DNA of 64,000 bases from the NCBI GenBank assembly GCA_904063045.1, contig CAJFCJ010000020.1, positions 124,001 to 188,000 of the forward strand, written 5' to 3'. Shown in pieces: positions 54,888 through 64,000 of the stretch. Position numbers and translations under genes: made by a program. Within the stretch, counting starts at the first letter, position 1; each line of letters starts with the position of its first letter. The notes below the pieces were generated by a model, which was not told the origin of the DNA, did no database searches, and saw only the letters and a list, made by a program, of their open reading frames with translations. Source of the DNA: Dimorphilus gyrociliatus. Lineage: Eukaryota > Annelida > Polychaeta > Dinophilidae.

Positions 54888-55729
54888 TTAACCATATGTT
54901 GAAATATCAAATGATGTGCAAGAAGCTGATTTACAAAATCCAGAGTCTTCACTGTTTGATCCTCTACTTAATCTACTTTCATTCCTCTTTCTCCATATAC
55001 CACAGAAAGTAACGGCATTATATCTCTCTTGCCAAGTAACTGCCGTTGAATCAAGAAATCTCAGATTTGGTAGAGTATGTAGAATTTCGTATCTATAAAG
55101 TTCTTTTTTTCTATCTTTAAATAATTTATCTAAGGGGCAAGTTGGATTTCCTATTAAGCTGAGATAAGTTAAGGCAGGACATTTTTGCGAGAGTTCTTCC
55201 AGGAGAGTTTGAAGATTGGAGATGTTATTCTTGTTCAAGCTGAGAATCTGTAGACGAGGCATCCAAGGTAGATTTAACGAATCGTCTTGTCCAAGTTCGT
55301 TTGAATCGACTATTAACTCTTGAAGATTGACTAAAGATTCAAGGTCACGTAGAGATGTTAGATTATTACAACTTAAATCCAGTTTCCTAACCAAATAAGC
55401 AGAGTCTTTTTTTAATAAGTGTTTCGGTATTTTAACGCAATTAAAGCCGACAAAAGCTACCTGGAAACAGAAAAGCAAATGTATAACCAAAGATAAATTG
55501 TTAGTTGTCTTAAATAAGTAAAAGTTCACCAAGTTACTTTTACTTTATTTCTTTTCTCTCTTTTATCTTTTTCTTTTAAATCAAATATTGTGATCCTTAC
55601 CTCTTTCATCAAAATCAACTGTTCGGTATTTGAAACTTCGTCAAATACCCTCCCGGTGTGATAGACGATTTTATTAATGCCGTTCGGCTTATTCGATTTA
55701 CTCTTGAGCAATTTATTCTGAAACTGCAT
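54888..55729 (-). CDS. LRMDA: LRMDA-like leucine-rich-repeat protein
   Basis: Two exons on -: 55729-55601 and 55460-54888, joined in phase 0; 233 aa. Exon 1 gives a basic N-terminus (KLLKSKSNKPNG). Exon 2 has a short LRR array: VRKLDLSCNNLTSLRDL, LQELIVDSNELG, LQILSLNKNNISNLQTLL, LTYLSLIGNPTCP, then the LRR cap RYEILHTLPNLRFLDSTAV followed by TWQER. The AFVGFNC...IP lead-in, the repeat spacing and this cap match leucine-rich melanocyte differentiation-associated protein (LRMDA, formerly C10orf11), which in vertebrates takes part in pigment-cell development and vesicle trafficking. The C-terminus is Ser-rich and specific. Role in this animal is not known from sequence. Confidence 0.75.
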
Positions 55730-57112
55730 TTCTTCTTTGACGATACAGACGTACTTTGTCCAACCAAATGTCTAATCGGCCAACGAAATATCTTTATAAC
55801 TCTATCGAAAACAATCGCACATATTACGCCCTCTATCGTCGGATTATAGTCCAATATAGTGTGTTTTTTCTGTGTTACAAGCATCCTAATCTAAAGATAA
55901 TCGTACCAGCTGACACTACAGAGATAAAATAGACCAAAATTCGATTGTGAAATCGTGGTAACTTAGATTGACCGATACTTAATATGGAACAAAGTTCCGG
56001 GCAATTGTTGCAATAGATGTCCGTCTCTGAATCAGGCCGCACGCGTACTCTATACTGTATAAAATTAACTAATGAAATAACCTTATTGGATGCTCGTTCC
56101 CTAAATTTGCTTATTTAGTTGCGTAGATATTCTATATTGGCCTAATTTTGTTTATATAGTTTTCATAATCACTGGCATTCTATTATTAGAAAATGAGTAG
56201 AGAGATATAAAAGTAAAACAAGACAGTTGAACGAAAACAAATTTTATGATAAGTTTGATAAAGGCCTATAATTCTTTGATAAGATACTTCCTAACTTCCA
56301 GCTTTATCTGGAAATTGCATCATCCAAACAAAACTAGTTTTAAAGAAGATTTATAATAGACGTATATACAGTATCAACCAATTAGAGAAGAAAATCAATA
56401 ACGCTAAATTCAACCTTATCAAGGACTATAGTAATTGCAAAGTTCGCCTTGAACGCGCCAAAAATAATCTATAGGATGATAACGCCATCTTAACAAAGAT
56501 TTTTGGAGCGCCCTCTATGGTAGCTGTTTGAATAGATACTAGCCAGCTTGAAGGAAAAATAAACTATAACAAAGGACTAAAGACAAAGCAACGAGTGATT
56601 CGATTGAGAGCAGCTACTCGGCAGAAATAACATGATCTATAATCGATCGAGGGGATGCTGGCAGACGCTAGCCGTTCCCGATGCGCCGTCGCTCGACTGT
56701 GGTAGGCGTCGCAAGGGCGCAACCAATCACTCCTTTTGCCCTCTTCCCATCGATTATCCTCCGTAACAATTAGCCTACCGTGAAAAGAGAGATTTTTTTT
56801 TTTACTTCAAGTTGAAACTAGACTCTTAACCCCATCCCCCCAGCATCTTTTCATTCCCGAACTCTGATTTTCTATCTTGATTCCATGTTTTCTTTGACAA
56901 TGGGCGTTTCCTCCAATTTCTTTACGCCTAAAATATAGGAAAGTGCAATAGCGTCTGATTAGAGTTGTTCTTTTTGGCTCCGTCACGCACAGTTGAGCTG
57001 GGGACGATTTTAGAAGCGGTTTTCTCATTTCCCGTATTGTTTGTTCGAGTTTGTGTACAGTAGGCGGTCGTTTGCGGCAGTCTAGATTCCCGTATTACTG
57101 CCTCTATTCACT
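55730..57112. other. Upstream region of the LRMDA-like gene
   Basis: Presumed promoter. Contains an exact TATACTGTATA (56051-56061), an AGATGGCGT site on - (56482-56490) and, 20 bp further, AGAGGGCGC on - (56507-56519). GC content rises from 56600 onward. Open frames on - here lack similarity. Confidence 0.45.
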
Positions 57113-57271
57113 ATGGACAGCTATCGAGAACGTCGAGAGGCGTCTATTTTGAACGCATTCCGACGTATATTATATGCAAACGACCCGCGGCGAACTGGGA
57201 ACAGGGGAAAAGTGATCGAAAATATGAAAGCCATTGAAACGGACGGCGACGATAATTATTCAGTAGATTAA
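57113..57271 (+). CDS. Candidate small protein, 52 aa
   Basis: ATG at 57113, stop TAA at 57269-57271. The product starts MDSYRERREASILNAFRRIL and ends DGDDNYSVD; it is basic, helical-looking in the first half and acidic at the end. It lies in a GC-richer, promoter-like patch 1.4 kb upstream of the LRMDA-like gene in the opposite direction. It may be a small ORF, a first exon, or chance. No family recognised. Confidence 0.3.
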   Translation: MDSYRERREASILNAFRRILYANDPRRTGNRGKVIENMKAIETDGDDNYSVD

Positions 57272-58635
57272 ATGATCGATTGGCGTTCCTTAATACAGCT
57301 TTTATGCCAAACAATATTGTGAAAAGCACTTGAAAAATGAAAGTAAAAACAGAGACGGCAAAAATAACCTTCAGGGAAATCAGGCTTCTGACATCGTTTC
57401 ATTGAAACATTCATACTTCGATGGCGTATCCAAAGGGTTCTGATTGTATATACTTATAAGCTTTCTAAATTAATAAAAAGGCTCGTAAGAAATAAAAACA
57501 ACTCTTGTATTATCGATGACTTTAGGGAGTTTCGTGACGCATCACTTGCATATGTCTAATGTCGTTTCGTCATATAGACATATCTAGGTATATACATATA
57601 CATTGTACATACACGTTTAAAATAAAAATTAATAGATAAATATACAAGTATTAATCTCTCTATGTCGATACGTTTCTTAAAAATATATATATATATATAT
57701 GTATACTTTATATAATTTACACATAAAAAATGATAAAACAATCATTTACAGGTAAAAACGGAAGCATGTAATGAAAATTGTATATCCTTCTTAAAACGTT
57801 TCTCTCTTTTATTATGTCTACATCAAAAGAAGAACACAAAAAACTACGGCCCTCTTTCATTTGCGCAAACTTAACAATATTCTTTGCAAAAGAAACTTAT
57901 TTAAGCGAGCGCCATTTTATTTCAATTTAATCAATTAGCTCCTAAATTATTGCATAGAAGAAGTTTTTTTTTTGAAAAAAAAAACCTTGACAGTTTTATT
58001 AATGGCTACTGCTTTTTCCATAGTTTTTCCTTCCTTTAACTTTAACAAATAACAATAAAAAAAAGCTTTAACGCTCTCTTTTTGATGTTTTTTTACTCTT
58101 TTTTTAATGTTTTTTTTGGAATAGTTTTGCGCAAATGGCACATAGCCCAAGACTATATATCTGAGATCACAAATAAGTTTCTTGAATGTCTTTGCTTTTG
58201 TTTAACAGGAATGTTAAGCACCATTAGTTAATAACATACGTATATGCAAGGATATACATATTAATATACTACATACAGTATATACCTTGATATATACATA
58301 TTTATATTCAACATACTGTACAGTATGTGTATAGTATATCATTATATGTATAAATTTGTACATCTGTAGTATATATATATGTATTAGTATATATACTGTA
58401 TAAATTTATACTAATATATATATATATATACAGAATATATACAATATATAGACACTGCCATATAGTCTGCTTGATTGGCACCTTACGCCTTAACAATTCT
58501 CCAATTGGTGCTCCGAAAAAAATACGATAGCACGGTACATTTCCTACTTAAGCGAATCATCATAAGGCGGTCCATTACCAAAAGTATCTATTTATCTAGC
58601 ATATATGGCGTATTCGAGGCGAAATGGTATTTTTT
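57272..58635. other. AT-rich spacer with palindromic TA segments
   Basis: Contains a TA run at 57680-57701, near-palindromes CATACAGTATA (58272-58282) and CATACTGTACAGTATG (about 58312-58327), exact TATACTGTATA (58392-58402) and a hairpin-capable inverted repeat around it. No gene recognised. Confidence 0.5.
58382..58432. repeat. Inverted repeat (hairpin)
   Basis: TATTAGTATA on the left pairs with TATACTAATA on the right around a loop that contains the TATACTGTATA palindrome. AT-rich; could be chance or a remnant of a small mobile element. Confidence 0.4.
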
Positions 58636-61600
58636 CTAACAGCGAATGCTATGAATTTTTCCCTTAGAATTTGCCCGTGATGTGGCGCGGAGAAGGGCCA
58701 AAGTAGTTGATCTATTGATAGCTTGGCGTTGGGCGGGAGTTAGTTGAACCCCCAAATGGACAAGGTCCGGGGCCGAAACAGTTATTTTTCGACTACCGGA
58801 CAACGAATTGACTAAACTGTCTGTGCTCATCATGCTTCTCTCCCAAACACCCGATCTGGCCCTTTTATGTCTAGCAGGAGTTTGTGGGGTTCGATAACGA
58901 GGTTCAAAGTCATAGTCTTCTAAATAAGCATCCTTCGATCCTCTAGACAACTTCCCCAATCGGGGTCTACGCATTTCGTTGTCCCGATTATCTAAACTTT
59001 CGAGATCGTCCATTAACAAATTTCGTCCAAGGACATCGTCTATTTCGGAACCTTTCTTTCTGTTGGCCTTCTTCATTGCATCAGCGGAATGTTTGAGCAA
59101 GGAACTCTCGATCTGTTGGAGGGTGACGTCATTCCCTGTAGCATCGCTCACATTGCTGTCTTGTAAATTGTTGATGACGAAGCGCCACTGATCAAGTTTC
59201 CTTTCTGCACTTCTTCTGTAGATGATAAATGAAAGTCATAATCGAATGATAGTGCGATCTGCGCTTATTTTTCATAAGCAAAACTTCGGCGCCACCTAGA
59301 GGACTACGCGAGTTAATAAAAGCGCTAGAATTAACAGATGCATCAACTAAATTTCCAAAGAAAAAGCATAATAAATAAAATTAAAAGAAAAATTAAAGAT
59401 TATAACAAAATAATTAAAGAGTTTGGAAATGGGAAAAAGGAAGAAAAAAATAAAAAAGCATTGCCCCTGTGTCCTTTCCTTTAAAAAAAACACTAAACGC
59501 GCCTTTAAGATCTTGAGCCGACAACAATAAAGAACAACATGTGCTTAGAGAGAATAGTGAGAGGCAGAAATCCAACTAATCCGCAATCCCATAGAAAGGG
59601 ACAGTCAATCTCAAATAGGCTTTTGCCGTTTAATAATTAATTGAGAAAACATTCGACTTTTGTTTTAATACTCGGTTAACGTCACACACACTCTTGCAAA
59701 ATAAAACAGAAAAAAATTACATGTAATATTTATATAGTACTGTAAACATTCTACACGTAAAAATAGTTTGAATAGAATTAGAGAAAAGAGATGAGCTATC
59801 TCGGCTTATACGGCGAGTGAATAAATTTTTCTCTGGGATAGCTTTTTAGTGTGTATATTTTTTCATTTAATGCATTTTCTTTATACCGAGTTATTTGTAT
59901 ATATACAAACTTTCATCGCCGCTATTTCATCTTCAATTTAAAGTTTACACCCTCAACTTGGAGCGATAAGTGGTAGATAAAGCGCAGCGGTGATAAGATA
60001 ATAACTGTTTCGGAAGAACTACTAGCTGGTAGATCGATAGAATATTGCGTGATGTAGTAAAGGAGTATCAAAAATTGAATAGTTGTAGAATCGAAAGGAC
60101 GGAACGGTTTAACAAAGCCGTCGATCTGGCCATCGGGCAGAAGACAAATTCGTTTTCATAAATCTATACTACAAATTACGCTTTGACCATGCTATGGGAG
60201 CTAGTTTTTATATAAATTTCGCAATTGTACGCTCTCTGTCTCGTCCCTCCCAATTACACCTAACTCCTCGCATTAGTCCATTCACTCTTTAATTATTCTC
60301 CCGACAAACACATTTTTCACGGCTAAAATACTCTTAGTCCCATAAAAAGCCAAACTAAAAAGAGGAAAAGAACACAATTAGCGAAGCTGAAGCGATTGCA
60401 TGCAAAGGTAAAATAAAATTTCATTCGTTTTCGTCGTTCCAAAACGCTTCGTTCGAATAGAAGGAAAACGTTTGTTTTAAGCAAATAGAATGACGAAAGC
60501 AATGAAAAATAGCATTGGGAAGAAAAAAGTGGTAAGCAAAATGATGGGGACAAGGATTGTTGGGTTTAGATTTTGTGTTCGAAAATCGATGAATCAAAAA
60601 TCAAGACAAATGTACCTGCTAAACTCAGTAGGGGTAATATAATGACGAGTCACCCAACTGTAAATAAGAACTCTCATTTAAAAAAAAATCATGCTCGGAA
60701 AATAATAAATTTATGCTATAGACATTTCACAGTAACAATTTCTAAATAAACCAGTCAGCAGTCAAAAACGTCAAAGCGCGCCAAAGAAGCGTTTTAGTTT
60801 TATTTCTTTCTTTCGTTTCTCTTTCATATATAATATAAATATATACAGTATATGCGCTAATTAATAAAGTATATATATATATGTATATATGTTGTTGTTC
60901 TGACTTTAAGGTATTTCTTTTTCACGAGGCCTGAACGTGCACTAAGATAAACAACGTATTTTCATTCTTTCCCAAGGCATCGAGTGAATTCGTGCTCTTG
61001 GTGAAAGAACGTCAACATAACGCCGTAAGCAGTTGTACGTATGAAAAAGGTAAAAAAAATTGTGTGAATTGAACTTGTTAGCATTAGGAAATATCCCGTT
61101 AAAAAATTAATTTTTTCCACGCCCAGCCAACAGATAAGCCTACTATCGCAAAGACAAATTGCAGAGTCGGCATTTACCCTATAATTACTTTTTCTATCTT
61201 ATATTATGTATTATTTTTAAAAATCTATTCTTTAAACACTAAGAAAAGGTCTTTTCGTACACCGCTTACGCTGGTTATGTCTTTAACACCATCGCGTTTA
61301 TCTAAACGATCGGTTAAACAGCTAATGCGCGACGTTCATTGCAGTTAATTTTTACGTACAATGCGGATTGTCGGCGCCTATCTCTCGGAAACACTTGCCT
61401 AGATCCGTTGCTGCACGATGTGAAGAGGCGAGAGAAAAGGAAAAAATCGCATAAAAATCAATGACTTATTGGGAAGCGAAGACTGGCTAAATTGTCTGTA
61501 TTCGCGCTTAAAAACCACCGTATGATGTCTGATGCTACGAAAATGGCCTGAATTTTTAGCCGTCTAAGCTGTTAAGTGGAAACGCCCCACTAGAGGAGCA

Positions 61601-63150
61601 TTAACTTACCTTCTGTGAATGTACAAAGCCAATACTAGTAATAAGCATATTAGGAGCATGGCCGATATCACTCCAAGAGCTATACCGATTATAGAACTAC
61701 TCCTCATCAAATCGTGTGTTGCTCCGGGGGTAGGCGTTTCGGCCGTATAAACGCCACTGTTAATTGTTGGTGCATTGGGTAAAGAGCATACCCGAGGAGG
61801 TCTTTGGTTCCACTGCGATTCAGAACACCGTAATCTCATAGACGTTACACGTGTACCAAAGTCTAAGTAGTAACCGCTCTGGCACGAAACGTTGGCAATA
61901 AATTTGCCCTCTTCAGCGAACTGGTATTCCACTTTACCATTCTCTGGCACGATCAAGTCTTCGCAGCCGGGTCCCAAGCCCTCATATGATATAAAGAAGC
62001 CTCGTCGTGGCATTGAATCAGGGGAAGAATGAAAGACAATCTCCGCTTCGTAGTTGGACACTATTATTGTGTTTTTACCTAAATCCCCGCAATCTTTAAA
62101 AACTATTTTTCTCGTTGTTCGATCAACAATTTGCATGTAATCATTACATTTTCCACCGTTTTTTACTCCTACGAGAAAGTCGTGTATAATTATTCTAATT
62201 CTCTGTCTCTTTTGAACGGTTATTAACCAATAACACTTCGTACCCGTTCCATATGAGTTGGGATAGTTATATGACTGAATGTACCCCTTTCTCATTAGAG
62301 CCGGACTACCCATACCCTCACACTTCTTATGAATTTGAGAATCTGAAATAGGAATAAAATATTTCAAATAGGAATAAATTGTAAAAGAAAGCCAAAAAAT
62401 TCTAGATAAAAGAGAAAAAAATCATTTTCCAGTCAACAAAAATGACAGAGAACTTGCAGTGAGCTTTGTTTTCACCTATAACCCCCTGCTATATGACCTG
62501 TGAAAAGCAACAATGACGCGTGACGAGCTAGGGCCTCGAATGGCTGAATCGCCCAAAAGAGCTAGAAAAAGAGGGGGGGTTATGAGGAGGGTGGAGGGAC
62601 GATTGAAGGGAAAAGTTGCTTCTAATCAACGAGAAAAAAATCGAAACGAATTACATAACTATATAGTTTTCGATATTTTTTCCTCGTCAAGCACGCAACA
62701 TTCGAGTTGGAAAATGAATGGAACTTTGGACAATTACGCGACATTAGCGGGCGTCAATTACTCGTTTAACTTTTCATCGCTAGATGCCAGCACAAGGGTT
62801 GCCTTTCCCTAGCAAAAAAAACAAACCCAGCAATTTTGAACAATCACGTTTGACAAACATACCGTTGACGCAAGTGTAAAAGACTTGCAGAAATTCCTTA
62901 TATCCGCATGGATCTCGTTTAAACGTATGTTGATTCACAAATATTTCGCATTTTCGTCGTCCAGTACACATCTTATTCATCTTGTACCAGACTTTCATGC
63001 TGCACTGATGATCCATCGGAGTCCTACATTCCTTAGCATATCCAGAATGATTGCGACCGTAGAAGGCGTCGTTAATTAGTAGCGTTTGGTTCGAACGGCA
63101 TAGTAACGTCATAGCCTGTCCTTCGCAAGCAAATTCTTCTTTGGCCGTTG
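58636..63150 (-). CDS. SUEL-lectin/CUB/CCP transmembrane receptor (3' part of gene)
   Basis: Three exons on -: 63150-62863, 62342-61610, 59215-58636, with matching phases (1, then 2) across introns of 520 and 2394 bp; 533 residues seen. Exon a is a rhamnose-binding (SUEL/Gal) lectin domain: FACEGQ, then YGR, CTGRRKCEI, and DPC. Exon b has a CUB domain (starts KKCEGMGS, contains NYPNSYG, then Cys-Cys pairs and FFISYEG), a CCP/Sushi module with four Cys (CEDLIVPENG to RPPRVC), and a membrane span (IIGIALGVISAMLLICLLLV) followed by HRR. Exon c is a 192-residue cytoplasmic tail rich in Ser/Thr/Arg with LEDYDFEPRYRTP and VSAPDLVHLG. The first phase (2-nt start) shows that exons with the signal peptide lie further right, outside or at the edge of the window. 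A cell-surface recognition receptor is inferred; ligand unknown. Confidence 0.8.
59216..61609 (-). other. Intron of the lectin/CUB receptor gene
   Basis: Separates the membrane-span exon from the tail exon. Close to its 3' end lies a CTCF-like site (59288-59302). It also has an exact TATACAGTATA (60842-60852). No further exon was recognised in it; open frames such as 60323-60553 on - are not supported. Confidence 0.6.
59288..59302 (-). promoter_or_regulatory. CTCF-like binding site
   Basis: Read on -, CCTCTAGGTGGCGCC matches the CTCF core CCASYAGRKGGCR at all but one position. It lies 73 bp upstream of the acceptor of the receptor's tail exon. Confidence 0.45.
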
Positions 63151-64000
63151 CTATATGAAAGGGAATAAAGAGAAAGTCTTATTAATTAGGCAGGTGGAAT
63201 ACGGCCAGAAACGGCTATCGACCGTGAAAAAATCTAGTCTATAAAACTTGTGTCGACGCTTTGACCTTATTGGTGGCGGAAGTTCGCAGGCGTCGAGCAC
63301 TCGCCGGTTATAAGTAAAGATCAATGGATAGGAGGGGAAAATAATTATTTCAATGACGTGCCAAAAGAAAGGCGAGAGAACATGCTATGTCTCTTCTTAT
63401 CCTACTTTTCCTTTTTTCTTTTTTTACCCAACCATTATCCTCCAGGAGAGGATAGGGAAAATCACAATTAGAATTCAAATAACAAAAATCTACATTTTTT
63501 TGGACACGCTTCCGGTAGAATAGCATCTAATCAATAAACATAAGCAAAAAGCATCAAAGGGAATTAGCTTATAAAAAAAGGGTCTATGTGCATGAGATTA
63601 GCATCGTCTGCGCTACGTATAGGTGCAATGAGTTTCATATAGATTATACGGTACAGTCGTACTTTATATTTTTGCCATTGATCAGTCTATCGAAAGCAAA
63701 TAAGATGGTTGGTAAGCCTACAGACTTTTAATGCAGACAATTATGAAAATAGATCAAATTTCGGTATTTAATAATTGACAGCTAAGTGTACAGCAAAAGC
63801 AGTATCAATTCATATCGAATTCGTAGTTTTGTTGTTAAAATCTGTAAATTATTAAGCAAAGAGAGTTCCCGTAAAATTCTACGGTTTCGCATCAACGCCT
63901 ATTTACATTAGTACTGGTTTTCATCTCAACAACAGCGTAAGAGATTAATTAAAGAATCCGCAACGTATTCGGTATCACCTATTTATACATAGTAAGCGAA
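63151..64000. other. Intron or upstream part of the lectin/CUB receptor gene
   Basis: Directly upstream (on -) of the lectin exon, starting with the acceptor TTTCATATAG. No signal-peptide exon with a matching phase-1 donor could be identified, so the gene probably continues beyond the window. Confidence 0.5.

Noticed and set aside
56807-57028. 73-codon open frame on -
   Set aside because: No similarity and it overlaps the GC-richer promoter-like patch; the codon pattern gives no support.

Overview
The window is animal nuclear DNA. It is AT-rich, with small spliced exons, GT-AG introns, long AT-rich spacers and TA microsatellites. Gene content (unc-13, a bifunctional PFKFB, an LRMDA-like protein, a rhodopsin-family receptor, a rhamnose-binding-lectin/CUB/CCP receptor) indicates a bilaterian invertebrate. 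The fairly compact genes fit a spiralian, but I cannot name the species. All exon structures below were worked out by hand from splice sites, reading phase and protein similarity.

Left to right: 1-2667 has no recognised gene. A C2-PDZ-DH signalling protein runs on + (2668-8399, 7 exons). 8400-16945 is AT-rich spacer. A divergent class A GPCR lies on - (16946-18753, 2 exons). PFKFB lies on + (22821-26098) with two alternative versions of exon 3. A decayed coiled-coil gene occupies 27.1-30.0 kb on -. unc-13 dominates the centre on + (30778-47301, 28 exons plus one alternative, about 1811 aa). On - follow a small EGF-like membrane protein (50279-50911), an LRMDA-like leucine-rich-repeat protein (54888-55729) and the 3' part of a receptor with a SUEL lectin, CUB, CCP, membrane span and long tail (58636-63150, continuing beyond the window).

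The most interesting observations concern exon architecture. unc-13 carries two tandem 128-nt versions of the second half of its C2B domain (39 of 42 residues the same, 70% at the DNA level). PFKFB carries two tandem 97-nt versions of the segment holding both fructose-6-phosphate-binding arginines (only about 13 of 33 residues the same). In both cases the length is not a multiple of three, so including both copies breaks the frame and the pairs must be mutually exclusive. unc-13 also has seven consecutive small phase-symmetric exons encoding variations on a W-acidic-Y motif in its disordered linker, which looks like a skippable cassette.

The genes do not form a pathway together; this is ordinary animal gene order. 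Shared features across spacers are many copies of the palindrome TATACAGTATA and several CTCF-like AGATGGCGC sites.
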